Shown piece by piece: positions 25,977 to 34,054 of a DNA stretch of 64,000 nt (position 1 is the stretch's first letter; each line of letters begins with the position of its first letter). The DNA comes from Nitrospira sp. Lineage in GTDB: Bacteria; Nitrospirota; Nitrospiria; Nitrospirales; Nitrospiraceae. The notes below the pieces were generated by a model, which had not been told where the DNA came from, did not search any database, and worked only from the letters and a program-made list of their open reading frames with translations. The position numbers and the translations under genes are program-made. The DNA lies in assembly GCA_029194665.1 (NCBI GenBank), contig JARFXO010000001.1, forward strand, positions 558,001 to 622,000, written 5' to 3'.

Positions 25977-26699
25977 TCAGTCGATTGTTGACGCTAGGTC
26001 GGTGACGATATTGTTGATATATGTCCGATGCGACAGGAGATCGCGCATCTGCTTCAGGATTCTGTCCCGTTCCGTCCTCGCCGAGTTCGTCACTTCTCCG
26101 GCGTCTTGTAGCTTGTCCCAATCGACAAACAACCGGCGAAGTTGAGATTCCATCTCTTCTTTGCGTCTCTCCAATGCCTCCTGTTCAGTCTGGAGCGCGG
26201 CACGGAGCCGGTGGCCCTGATCCGAACCACGATCCGTTGCTCGGTACTCCTCCAAGGTATCTTGTAGTTCCAAAATTTCTTCAAAGAGATCGGCGGGTGG
26301 GGAGGTTCTAATGTCTTTGACTGAGCCGGTTTCTAGAGCCAATAGGTATTCCGCTCGTTGAATGGGGTCACGGAGCGTGCGATAGGCAGTATTGAGGACA
26401 GCGGCATTGCCGAGGCTGATTGCTTGTTCGTCCGTGCTCTTGGCCTGATAAAAATCCGGATGGAATGTCCGACTCAGTTCGTAGAATTTGGCCTCCAATT
26501 TCTTCGGGTCGAGCGTGAGGCGCCGTGGAAACCCCAGACAGGTAAAATAGTCTGTCTCTTTTGAAACCGGTTGGACTTTCACGCAACGTTCACAGAAGTA
26601 TTCACCGGTCACCTCTGACTGGCAATGCCAGCACATACTCCGAGCCATCTGCAGCTGGCGACGACGATCTGAATGAGTTAATGGGTGATTGTTATCCAT
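25977..26699 (-). CDS. hscB: J-type co-chaperone HscB with N-terminal zinc-finger-like motif
   Basis: The 240-residue protein has an N-terminal motif CWHCQSEVTGEYFCERC (two CxxC pairs), then a J domain containing the HPD in SRTFHPDFYQAKS, then a helical C-terminal domain. Most bacterial HscB lack the N-terminal cysteines; they resemble the finger of eukaryotic HSC20. Start is placed at 26699 or possibly 26648, because the longer ATG at 26729 lies inside a terminator hairpin. It precedes hscA by 25 bases. Confidence 0.85.
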   Translation of the reverse strand: MDNNHPLTHSDRRRQLQMARSMCWHCQSEVTGEYFCERCVKVQPVSKETDYFTCLGFPRRLTLDPKKLEAKFYELSRTFHPDFYQAKSTDEQAISLGNAAVLNTAYRTLRDPIQRAEYLLALETGSVKDIRTSPPADLFEEILELQDTLEEYRATDRGSDQGHRLRAALQTEQEALERRKEEMESQLRRLFVDWDKLQDAGEVTNSARTERDRILKQMRDLLSHRTYINNIVTDLASTID

Positions 26700-26704
26700 G
26701 AGCA

Positions 26705-26733
26705 AAAACGGGCATGGCGTGCGTACCATGCCC
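26705..26733 (-). terminator. Terminator-like hairpin between iscA and hscB
   Basis: On the minus strand GGGCATGG pairs perfectly with CCATGCCC (26726-26733 with 26710-26717) around an 8-base loop, followed by GTTTTTGC. It would end or weaken transcription from iscR-iscS-iscU-iscA before the hscB gene. Confidence 0.7.
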
Positions 26734-26759
26734 GGTCGGTTTTTCCTGCCCGTATCGAA

Positions 26760-27116
26760 TCAGGCCGAGAACGATTCTCCGCAGCCGCAGGTCTTGTTGG
26801 CGTTCGGGTTGAGGAACTTGAAGTTCCCGCCCATGAGGTCTTTTTGATAATCCAATTGAGTGCCCTGGAGATAGATGGCGCTCTTGGCATCCACGATCAC
26901 CTTGACACCATCGAGCTCATAGACTTGATCGTACTGTCCGATCTTGTCATCGAAGTTGACCGTATAGCTGAGGCCCGAGCAGCCGCCTCCCTTCACCCCG
27001 AGGCGGAGTCCGCCCTCCTCGATCCCTTGGACATTAATCAGCCGCTTGACCTCTTTCATGGCTGCGTCGGTGAGTGAGATGATCGGAGCCTGAGCCCCGA
27101 CATTCGTTGTATCCAT
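26760..27116 (-). CDS. iscA: A-type Fe-S carrier (IscA/HesB family)
   Basis: The 118-residue protein has the three conserved cysteines, one in KGGGCSGLSY and two in NKTCGCGESF. It carries or inserts clusters after assembly on IscU. It follows iscU by 22 bases. Length is normal for the family. A terminator hairpin follows. Confidence 0.93.
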   Translation of the reverse strand: MDTTNVGAQAPIISLTDAAMKEVKRLINVQGIEEGGLRLGVKGGGCSGLSYTVNFDDKIGQYDQVYELDGVKVIVDAKSAIYLQGTQLDYQKDLMGGNFKFLNPNANKTCGCGESFSA

Positions 27117-27138
27117 TGTGGCGCTCCCTTCGTGACGG

Positions 27139-27537
27139 TTACTTGGTGTCAGCCGGCTGCTCGTCGGCCTTCTTCTGATAGTCGGCCAATGCAGCTTTAA
27201 TGGCGTCTTCAGCGAGGACCGAACAATGAATTTTCACCGGTGGAAGATTCAATTCCTGCACAATGTCCGTGTTCTTGATCTTCTGGGCTTCATCGATCGT
27301 TTTCCCCTTGAGCCATTCGGTGGCCAGACTGGAGCTGGCGATCGCCGAGCCGCAACCGAAAGTTTTGAACTTGGCATCGACGATCGTATCGTTTTGTACC
27401 TTAATCTGCAGCTTCATCACGTCGCCGCACTCCGGAGCCCCCACCATCCCGGTACCGACCCCTTCTTCGTTCTTCTTAAAACTTCCCATGTTACGAGGGT
27501 TGTTGAAATGATCGACGACCTTATCGCTGTATGCCAT
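27139..27537 (-). CDS. iscU: Fe-S cluster scaffold IscU
   Basis: The 132-residue scaffold keeps the three cluster cysteines, in PECGDVMKL, TFGCGSAIASS and KIHCSVLAED. The HscA-recognition sequence LPPVK occurs directly before the third Cys. IscU receives sulfur from IscS and iron, then passes clusters on through HscBA. It lies between iscS and iscA. Confidence 0.95.
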   Translation of the reverse strand: MAYSDKVVDHFNNPRNMGSFKKNEEGVGTGMVGAPECGDVMKLQIKVQNDTIVDAKFKTFGCGSAIASSSLATEWLKGKTIDEAQKIKNTDIVQELNLPPVKIHCSVLAEDAIKAALADYQKKADEQPADTK

Positions 27538-27568
27538 GGTGTCCTCCGAAATATACGTTGTATCTCAG

Positions 27569-28786
27569 TTAGTGTGCCGCCCACTGAACGGATTTCAGGT
27601 CCACGCCCTCTTTCGCCATTTCATAAAGCGGGGACATTTCGCGCAACTTGGTAACCACCTCAATAACCTTCTTAATCGTATAATCAATCTCTTCATCGCT
27701 GTTGAATCGGCCCAGGCCGAAGCGGATTGAGGAGTGAGCAAGCTCCGTCCCGACGCCGAGTGCGCGCAGCACATATGAGGGTTCCAGGGTGGCCGACGTG
27801 CAGGCCGATCCGGACGAAAGCGCGATGTCCTTCATGCCCATGAGCAGCGATTCCCCCTCGACATAGGCGAACGAAATATTGAGATTGCCCGGCAAACGGT
27901 TTGTCGGATGGCCGTTGAGGTAGCTTTCCTCAAGCGCCGCCATAATGTCGGCCTGAAGGCGGTCACGCATTTTCGTCAGCCGCGCTGCTTCTGTCGCCAT
28001 CTCCTGCTCGCAGATGTCACAGGCTTTCCCGAATCCCACAATCAGCGGAACTGCTAAGGTGCCGGATCGCATGCCGCGCTCATGGCCTCCTCCGTCCATC
28101 TGGGCCGCGATGCGTACGCGGGGGTTCCGCTTCCTGACGTAGAGCGCACCGACTCCCTTAGGACCGTAAAGCTTGTGAGCTGAGAACGACATCAGATCAA
28201 TGCCCATGGCTTGGACATCGACCGGTATTTTCCCGACACCCTGGGTGGCATCACAATGGAAGAGCACCCCTCTTGCTTTTGCAATCTTGCCGATCTCCTG
28301 GATGGGATTGATCGTGCCGATTTCATTGTTGGCCAGCATGATCGAGATCAGGATGGTCTTGTCGGTGATGGCATTTTGCACGTCCTGTGGATTCACCATG
28401 CCGTGCTTGTCGACCGGCAAATAGGTCACAGTCGCCAGCCCTTTGGCTTCAAGGGACTTGGCCGTGTCGAGCACGGCGCGATGTTCCGTGGACGACGTGA
28501 TGATGTGAGTGCCCTTCTCCTTGTACATCTCCAACACGCCCTTCAACGCCAGGTTGTCCGATTCGGTGGCGCCGCTGGTGAAGACGATTTCTTTTGAGTC
28601 GGCCTTGATAAGCTTCGCAATCTGTTTGCGGGCTTGTTCCACGGCTTCTTCCGCGGCCCAACCGAAGGCATGATTACGACTGGCGGCGTTACCGAACTTT
28701 TCCACGAAATAGGGCAGCATGGCCTCCAGAACTCGCGGGTCCATGGGAGTGGTGGAATGGTTATCGAGAAAAATGGGAAGCTTCAT
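27569..28786 (-). CDS. iscS: Cysteine desulfurase IscS
   Basis: The 405-residue PLP enzyme frees sulfur from cysteine as a persulfide for IscU. The PLP Lys is in [12 protein letters not shown] and the catalytic loop Cys in [14 protein letters not shown], the form seen in group I desulfurases. The N-terminus [13 protein letters not shown] is standard. Its ATG overlaps the iscR stop as ATGA, so the two are coupled. Confidence 0.96.
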   Translation of the reverse strand: MKLPIFLDNHSTTPMDPRVLEAMLPYFVEKFGNAASRNHAFGWAAEEAVEQARKQIAKLIKADSKEIVFTSGATESDNLALKGVLEMYKEKGTHIITSSTEHRAVLDTAKSLEAKGLATVTYLPVDKHGMVNPQDVQNAITDKTILISIMLANNEIGTINPIQEIGKIAKARGVLFHCDATQGVGKIPVDVQAMGIDLMSFSAHKLYGPKGVGALYVRKRNPRVRIAAQMDGGGHERGMRSGTLAVPLIVGFGKACDICEQEMATEAARLTKMRDRLQADIMAALEESYLNGHPTNRLPGNLNISFAYVEGESLLMGMKDIALSSGSACTSATLEPSYVLRALGVGTELAHSSIRFGLGRFNSDEEIDYTIKKVIEVVTKLREMSPLYEMAKEGVDLKSVQWAAH

Positions 28787-29256
28787 CGTTCTACTCCTTG
28801 TACCGAGGGGGACTGAATAGTAATAAGGGGGGTGCCGCCCATCATGTCACCCAGCGTCATGTTGTTCAATAATTGGTAGATGCTGTCTTGGATTTTCAGT
28901 AGGGGCGTGCGGATGTTGCAGTGTTCGCGTTGCATGCAGAATTCCCCCTCTTTTTCGTGCGAGCAGTCGGTGATGCCGAGAGGGCCTTCGATACTTTCGA
29001 TTATTTGGGCAATCGTGATCTGGCTGGCGCTTCGGGCCAGGAGATACCCACCTTTGGGACCATTGTGGCTTTCGATGAGGCCGTTCTTTGAGAGAACCTG
29101 AAGGACTTTCGCCAGTAATTCCAAGGGAATGTTGTATTCCTCAGCGATCTCCTTCGTATTCACTACGCGGCCAGGAGTCACATCCCCGAACTGAACCGAA
29201 GCAATGTGCTGCAGCGCCATGAGCGCGTAATCAGCCTTTTTTGAAATCTTTAACAT
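28783..29256 (-). CDS. iscR: Rrf2-family Fe-S regulator IscR
   Basis: The 157-residue regulator has the winged-helix N-terminus [19 protein letters not shown]. Three cysteines, [16 protein letters not shown], can hold a 2Fe-2S cluster, with spacing C-x8-C-x5-C rather than the C-x5-C-x5-C of E. coli. In the holo form it normally represses its own operon. The start at 29256 is favoured because the longer ATG at 29304 would lie upstream of the TATAAT promoter box. It is the first gene of the ISC operon. Confidence 0.93.
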   Translation of the reverse strand: MLKISKKADYALMALQHIASVQFGDVTPGRVVNTKEIAEEYNIPLELLAKVLQVLSKNGLIESHNGPKGGYLLARSASQITIAQIIESIEGPLGITDCSHEKEGEFCMQREHCNIRTPLLKIQDSIYQLLNNMTLGDMMGGTPLITIQSPSVQGVER

Positions 29257-29264
29257 TGCTATTG

Positions 29265-29289
29265 CCGATCTATTAGATCGGAGATTATA
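29265..29289 (-). promoter_or_regulatory. iscR promoter -10 box with overlapping palindromic operator
   Basis: On the minus strand TATAAT (29284-29289) is followed three bases on by CCGATCTAATAGATCGG, a palindrome with 8-bp arms at 29265-29281. The operator would cover the transcription start, a classic repression geometry for autoregulation by IscR. No clear -35 box is seen. The same 134-base spacer serves the divergent ferredoxin gene. Confidence 0.6.
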
Positions 29290-29390
29290 ATGATCCCCGA
29301 TCATGATGGTCGGATAGAGAGTAGCACGCAGGTTTCTCTGATGTCAATACACAGTCAGAGGTCAGCGCTGTCTCAGAAAGGAATGGGCAC

Positions 29391-29807
29391 ATGGGAGGGA
29401 CCAACCCGTATATCGAAAAGGCCGATTATGAGCTTCCAAAAACCACCTATGCCGTGACGTTTATCCAACCAAATGGGAGTTCGACCACAGTCGCAGTCGA
29501 TCCAGAAAAGATTCCCTACGCTGAAACAGGGCTTCCGGGAAGCATTTTGGATATCGCGATGGGTCACGGAGTGGATTTGGAGCATGTCTGTGGTGGAGTT
29601 TGCGCCTGTTCGACTTGTCACGTCATTGTGAAGCAGGGGTTGGAAACCTGCAATGAAGGTACGGATGATGAGTATGATCAGCTGGACGAAGCTCCCATGA
29701 CGACATTACAGTCTCGGCTCGGGTGTCAATGTGTACCGAACGGAACCAAGGATATCGTTGTCGAAATTCCAGCCGTGAATAAGAATCTTGTGCGGGAGGG
29801 ACACTAA
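29391..29807 (+). CDS. fdx: 2Fe-2S ferredoxin, ISC type
   Basis: The 138-residue protein has the adrenodoxin-type cluster motif: HVCGGVCACSTCHV supplies three to four Cys and LGCQCVP the last. It supplies electrons to Fe-S assembly. An unusual N-terminal extension of about 15 residues precedes the fold. In E. coli fdx is in the operon after hscA; here it is divergent from iscR and could share its operator. Start with AAAGGA upstream. Confidence 0.9.
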   Translation: MGGTNPYIEKADYELPKTTYAVTFIQPNGSSTTVAVDPEKIPYAETGLPGSILDIAMGHGVDLEHVCGGVCACSTCHVIVKQGLETCNEGTDDEYDQLDEAPMTTLQSRLGCQCVPNGTKDIVVEIPAVNKNLVREGH

Positions 29808-29825
29808 TTCGTCCGTTCGTTGTAG

Positions 29826-29873
29826 CGTTAATCGTTATTGGTTAAACGCAAGAGAAGAATCCCGCGATTAACG
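29826..29873. repeat. 9-bp inverted repeat between convergent genes
   Basis: CGTTAATCG (29826-29834) and CGATTAACG (29865-29873) are exact reverse complements separated by 30 bases. They lie between the 3' ends of fdx and the reductase gene. It may act as a weak bidirectional terminator, but there is no T-run. Confidence 0.35.
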
Positions 29874-29891
29874 GTTCGCGAATAACTCAGT

Positions 29892-30617
29892 TCAGTCGTA
29901 CGTCTCTATCGTCATCTCCTTTCGGTTGTAACCTCCCTCCGTGAAATATGCACGGAGGGGATGGACGAAGGCTTTGGTGCCACAAATCATGGGAACGACT
30001 CTTGACTCTCCTTTCACCAGCGGCGTGAGCATGGCCACTGTTTTTTCCACTGCCTCCGACTCTCCGTTCTGGGCGACCAGCGGAACATAGTGGAAAGAGG
30101 GATGCTGCATGGCCATGGTGAGCCATTCCTGATGGAACAAGATCTCGTCTTCGTGTGGTGCCAGGGCAATCAATAAGACCGGAGTTTGGAGTTTGACGGA
30201 AAATATTTGTTTCAGCAGACAGCGTATCGGAACAAGACCCGTGTAGCGAGCGATCAGTAACAGTTTTCGATCGAGGAGTTGAGGTAGGATGAATTTTCCG
30301 TAAGGGCCTGATATGGGTACTTCATCTCCTGCCCTCAACCCATAGAGATAATTGGAACCCAGTCCACCTGCTACGCGATCAAATACCAGTGTTAAATAGC
30401 CAGATGGCGACGAAGGATCGGCCATGGAGTAGGCGCGGTTGAGCGGTGGCTTTGGTCCGACCGGCAATTTGAGGGACACCCATTGTCCCGGTTGAAAGGA
30501 AATCTTGCTGGTCTTGGGCTTAACCACGATCTGGCGGACGTGGGGTGTGAGATCCGTGATCGCAGTACCGTGGCAGGCTGCGAAAGTTCGGCCATCCTCA
30601 CCTTCCGGCTTCGTCAT
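29892..30617 (-). CDS. FAD/NAD(P)-binding oxidoreductase (ferredoxin reductase-like)
   Basis: The 241-residue protein is a flavin reductase of the ferredoxin-NADP reductase fold. The FAD site is LNRAYSMADPSS (family RxYS) and the region VAGGLGSNYLYGL is the GxxS/T loop. LLLIARYTGLVPIRCLLK is the NAD(P)-binding start, where the usual G-x-G-x2-P is altered to ARYTGLVP. It converges with fdx, which suggests it may reduce that ferredoxin. The true donor is unknown. Confidence 0.78.
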   Translation of the reverse strand: MTKPEGEDGRTFAACHGTAITDLTPHVRQIVVKPKTSKISFQPGQWVSLKLPVGPKPPLNRAYSMADPSSPSGYLTLVFDRVAGGLGSNYLYGLRAGDEVPISGPYGKFILPQLLDRKLLLIARYTGLVPIRCLLKQIFSVKLQTPVLLIALAPHEDEILFHQEWLTMAMQHPSFHYVPLVAQNGESEAVEKTVAMLTPLVKGESRVVPMICGTKAFVHPLRAYFTEGGYNRKEMTIETYD

Positions 30618-30721
30618 AGCAGAAGCCGTCAGAAGATGGAAGCAGCAAGGCGATGTACAAGGATTTTCACTGCATGGTATAGATGTGTGGTCTGTTGTGT
30701 GGGGAAAAGGGACCGCCCATC

Positions 30722-32137
30722 ATGAGTGAGGTTCGCGTCAGGTTCGCCCCCAGTCCGACAGGATTTCTCCACATCGGAGGAGTGCGCACGGCGCTGTTCA
30801 ATTGGCTCTTTGCTCGGCAGCAACGCGGTGTGTTTATCCTGCGTATCGAGGATACCGATCAAAGTCGCTCGACGGATGAATCGATTCAGGCCATTATCGA
30901 TGGAATGAAGTGGGTCGGACTCGATTGGGATGAAGGACCGTTCCGCCAGACAGAACGGATGGATCTCTATCGCAGTCATGCGATGAAGTTGTTTGAGGCT
31001 GGGCATGCCTACTGGTGTGTGTGTAAGGCCGAAGAGTTGGAGGCTCGACGAAAAGAAGCGGAAGCTAAAGGGCTGTCGCCCCGCTATGACGGCCGCTGCC
31101 GTAATCTTAGAATCGTCGATCCGCTCAAGGATGCCGCCCTTCGATTCAAGGCTCCACAAGAGGGTCAGATAGTCATCGATGACTTGATCAAGGGAAAAGT
31201 CGTCTTCGACAACACCGTACTGGATGACCTGATCATTCTCAGATCAAACGGATATCCGACCTACAATTTCTCAGTCGTGGTCGATGACGCCTTGATGGGC
31301 ATCACTCACGTTGTGCGGGGGGATGATCATTTGACCAACACCCCAAGGCAGATCCCCATCTTTGTGGCGCTGGGCTTCCCCGTCCCGCGCTTCGGACACC
31401 TGCCGATGATTTTAGGTGCCGACAAGACGCGCCTCTCCAAGCGCCATGGCGCCACCTCGATCATGGCCTATAAAGACATGGGTTTTCTGCCAGACGCCAT
31501 GGTCAATTATCTGGTTCGACTTGGCTGGTCTCACGGAGATCAGGAACTCTTTACCCGGCAGGAGTTGATCGAAAAGTTCTCGTGGGATCATGTACAGAAG
31601 TCCGCCGCAGTCTTCAATCCGGATAAACTGCACTGGATGAATGCTGAATACATTAAAACCAGTCCCCCGCATCAGGTTGCGGAAGCTCTTGTGCCCTTAT
31701 TGGAACAAGTGGGGTTAGAGAAGGAGATCGAGGCTGTCTCGGATGAATGGCTTGCACAACTGGTCGTCTTGGTGAAGGAGCGAGCCAAGACCTTGGTCGA
31801 AATGGTGGAGTGGGTGAAGCCGTATTTCGGGCAGGAGGTCCAACTTGAAGTGGAGGCAGCCAAGAAATTTCTCACCCCCACGGTCGCTCCGTTGCTGCAG
31901 AAGCTTCTCACGCGCTTCGAGGCGGTTCCCAGTTTTTCTAAACAGACTTGGGAGGAGAGCTTCAAGAAGCTTGTCGAGGGAGAGGGTGTCAAGATGGGTG
32001 CGTTAGCCCAGCCTGTTCGTGTGGCGCTGACCGGGCGAACCGCAAGCCCGGGACTCTTTGAGGTGATGGAAGTGCTGGGCCGTGACCGCACCCTGTTTCG
32101 CCTCCGAAAAGGGCTCGAACGAGCCTCCGCTGGATGA
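30722..32137 (+). CDS. gltX: Glutamyl-tRNA synthetase
   Basis: The 471-residue class I synthetase has the HIGH-type motif in FAPSPTGFLHIGGVRTAL and the KMSKS-type motif in DKTRLSKRHG. The C-terminal anticodon-binding domain is helical. It charges tRNA-Glu; a discriminating enzyme is expected because glnS is also in the window. The start at 30722 begins MSEVRVRFAPSP; an ATG-like start at 30683 adds 13 unrelated residues. Two tRNA-Gln genes follow directly. Confidence 0.95.
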   Translation: MSEVRVRFAPSPTGFLHIGGVRTALFNWLFARQQRGVFILRIEDTDQSRSTDESIQAIIDGMKWVGLDWDEGPFRQTERMDLYRSHAMKLFEAGHAYWCVCKAEELEARRKEAEAKGLSPRYDGRCRNLRIVDPLKDAALRFKAPQEGQIVIDDLIKGKVVFDNTVLDDLIILRSNGYPTYNFSVVVDDALMGITHVVRGDDHLTNTPRQIPIFVALGFPVPRFGHLPMILGADKTRLSKRHGATSIMAYKDMGFLPDAMVNYLVRLGWSHGDQELFTRQELIEKFSWDHVQKSAAVFNPDKLHWMNAEYIKTSPPHQVAEALVPLLEQVGLEKEIEAVSDEWLAQLVVLVKERAKTLVEMVEWVKPYFGQEVQLEVEAAKKFLTPTVAPLLQKLLTRFEAVPSFSKQTWEESFKKLVEGEGVKMGALAQPVRVALTGRTASPGLFEVMEVLGRDRTLFRLRKGLERASAG

Positions 32138-32206
32138 AGGGCTTTCCGGCCAAACCCGCGTCGATCTTGACGGAATTGCGATTGATATATTACTGTGAAC
32201 CTCGGT

Positions 32207-32280
32207 TGGGGGATCGTCTAGCGGTAGGACGTCAGTCTCTGGATCTGACTACCTAGGTTCGATTCCTAGTCCCCCAGCCA
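32207..32280 (+). tRNA. tRNA-Gln (anticodon CTG)
   Basis: The 74-base gene folds as a cloverleaf: acceptor TGGGGGA with TCCCCCA, T-loop GGTTCGATTCC and encoded CCA at 32278-32280. The anticodon loop CTCTGGA gives CTG, reading CAG. A TTGACG at 32167 may be part of its promoter. It is nearly identical to the tRNA 46 bases on, except in the anticodon arm. Confidence 0.95.
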
Positions 32281-32326
32281 AAATTTCTCTCTCATGACAC
32301 TTCCACGATTTGCTTCGATACCGCGC

Positions 32327-32400
32327 TGGGGGATCGTCTAGCGGTAGGACGCCGGCCTTTGGAGCCGGCTACCTAGGTTCGATTCCTAGTCCCCCAGCCA
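32327..32400 (+). tRNA. tRNA-Gln (anticodon TTG)
   Basis: The 74-base gene has the same acceptor, D and T arms as the preceding tRNA. The anticodon stem is CCGGC/GCCGG and the loop CTTTGGA, giving TTG for CAA codons. CCA is encoded. The two genes form a small cluster and are probably co-transcribed. Confidence 0.95.
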
Positions 32401-32452
32401 TTTTCATTTCGAGCCTGCCGGTGGTAACTGCCGCGTTCTCTACAGATGGTTG

Positions 32453-32503
32453 CTAGCGCGACGCCATATCGATCACGAATCGAAATTTCACATCGCCGCG
32501 CAT
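32453..32503 (-). pseudogene. Duplicated 3' tail of an alcohol dehydrogenase gene
   Basis: On the minus strand this fragment reads MRGDVKFRFVIDMASR then stop. The real dehydrogenase 45 bases upstream (minus strand) ends RGDVKFRFVIDLGTLT. The DNA TCGATCACGAATCGAAA occurs in both places, 102 bases apart. It is a remnant of a second copy or of a recombination event next to the tRNA genes. Confidence 0.65.
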
Positions 32504-32547
32504 GGCGATTCACGCCACCAGTTGACAGCGCCGGCGCTGCATGGGGG

Positions 32548-33591
32548 TTAGGTCAACGTACCGAGGTCGATCACGAATCGAAACTTCACATCGCCTCGGA
32601 GTACCCGTTCGTAGGCTTCGTTGACCTGCTGGATGGGGATCAGTTCGATGTCCGACTCAATCTGATGCTGCGCGCAGAAGTCGAGCATTTTCTGGGTTTC
32701 TTTGATCCCGCCGATGAGAGAGCCGGCGAGACGCCGTCGCTTGAAAATGAGAGAGAACGCCTGAACGAGAGTCGGCGCTTCTGGTGCGCCCACGAGAATC
32801 ATGGTGCCGTCTGTCTTGAGGAGGTTCAAATAGGCATTGTAATCGTGTGGTGCGGAAACCGTGTCGAGGATATAGTGGAAGTACCCTTGGAGCTTGGTGA
32901 AGGTCTGAGGGTTTGATGTTACCGCAAAGTTCGCAGCTCCCAACCGCTTCGCGTCTTCCCGTTTGTTATCCGATGTGCTTAACACCGTAACCTCGGTTCC
33001 CATCGACTTGGCGATCTTCACCGCCATGTGGCCGAGGCCCCCTAGCCCGACGACGGCGAGTTTATGATAACGACCGACGCCCCATTGACGCAGCGGAGAG
33101 TAGGTCGTAATTCCTGCACAGAGCAGGGGGGCCGCTCCTGCCGGCGAGAGCGTCGAGGGAATTCGAAGCACATATTTCTCGTCCACCACGATCTGGGTCG
33201 AGTAGCCGCCTTGAGTGAGTCGGCCTGCCCTATCCTCTCCACTATAGGTCCAGAGAGTGCCTCCCTCGCAATACTGTTCCAAGCCCTCGCGGCATGCCGT
33301 ACAGGTCCGGCATGAATCCACAAAACAGCCGACACCGGCTCGATCACCCACCTTGAAAGCGATCACGGACGTGCCGACCTGCGCGACCGTTCCGACGATC
33401 TCGTGTCCCGGTACCATCGGGAACAAGGAGATGCCCCACTCGTTACGGGCCTGATGGATATCCGAGTGGCAGATGCCGCAATGCGAGATCGTGATCAAGA
33501 CGTCCTGCGGACCGACTTCGCGTCGCTCGAAGGAAAACGGCTGCAATCTCTCTTTGGCGGCCATCGCCGCATAGCCTTTCGTCGCGAGCAT
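32548..33591 (-). CDS. Zinc-dependent NAD(P) alcohol dehydrogenase (CAD/YahK type)
   Basis: The 347-residue medium-chain dehydrogenase has the catalytic zinc site in SHCGICHSDIHQ with the GHE of VPGHEIVG. The structural zinc site is in CRTCTACREGLEQYC, and the coenzyme motif is GLGGLGHMAVKIAKSMG. The sequence resembles NADPH-dependent aldehyde reductases. It reduces aldehydes or oxidises alcohols; the substrate is not known. Start ATG at 33591 with GAGGAGGA upstream. It lies between tRNA genes and yacG. Confidence 0.92.
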   Translation of the reverse strand: MLATKGYAAMAAKERLQPFSFERREVGPQDVLITISHCGICHSDIHQARNEWGISLFPMVPGHEIVGTVAQVGTSVIAFKVGDRAGVGCFVDSCRTCTACREGLEQYCEGGTLWTYSGEDRAGRLTQGGYSTQIVVDEKYVLRIPSTLSPAGAAPLLCAGITTYSPLRQWGVGRYHKLAVVGLGGLGHMAVKIAKSMGTEVTVLSTSDNKREDAKRLGAANFAVTSNPQTFTKLQGYFHYILDTVSAPHDYNAYLNLLKTDGTMILVGAPEAPTLVQAFSLIFKRRRLAGSLIGGIKETQKMLDFCAQHQIESDIELIPIQQVNEAYERVLRGDVKFRFVIDLGTLT

Positions 33592-33790
33592 AGAATATCC
33601 TCCTCCGCGAGGTGAGCAAGAAATATCCCCTTAGCAGGTTCACTCCACCTTGCCAATAGTGATAGTGAAGGAAGCAGACTCTGTTATCAACATGATCGAT
33701 TATTGCATGAAGCCGGTGAGTTTGGGCTCTGTGAGGTGGAACATGACTTTGTCGCTCCAGGCAGTAGTGGCTCGGTCCTCGAACCGTTCT

Positions 33791-33997
33791 TCACCCCTTG
33801 GTTTGGTCGTGGCCCTGATGCCGGGCTTGAGTGACGGACTCAGGGATGACCCTATCAGTTGTGAGCGGCGGACCGGGAATACGGTATTGTTCCGCGGCCC
33901 ATGTTCCCAAATCCATAAGCTGACAACGTTCAGAACAGAATGGACGCCAGGGGTTTGCTTCCCAAGTTGTGGATTGGCGGCAGGGGGGACAGACCAT
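33791..33997 (-). CDS. yacG: Zinc-binding protein YacG (DNA gyrase inhibitor family)
   Basis: The 68-residue protein carries the YacG zinc motif: CPPCRQ, then [17 protein letters not shown], then [10 protein letters not shown]. The two CxxC/CxxxC pairs bind one zinc. Family members bind GyrB and inhibit gyrase in E. coli. It lies 57 bases downstream of glnS on the same strand. A longer overlapping frame (33700-34086) on this strand lacks the motif and is rejected. The 199-base spacer to the dehydrogenase gene is otherwise empty. Confidence 0.85.
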   Translation of the reverse strand: MVCPPCRQSTTWEANPWRPFCSERCQLMDLGTWAAEQYRIPGPPLTTDRVIPESVTQARHQGHDQTKG

Positions 33998-34054
33998 AGA
34001 GCTAGTGTAGCGTCGGAACCGAATGAAGTACAGTCGCGAGAACGCTCGTTTACA

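Noticed and set aside
32161-32206. Promoter for the tRNA-Gln pair (TTGACG at 32167)
   Set aside because: The only -10-like bases give poor spacing (13-15), so it is noted but not listed as a promoter.
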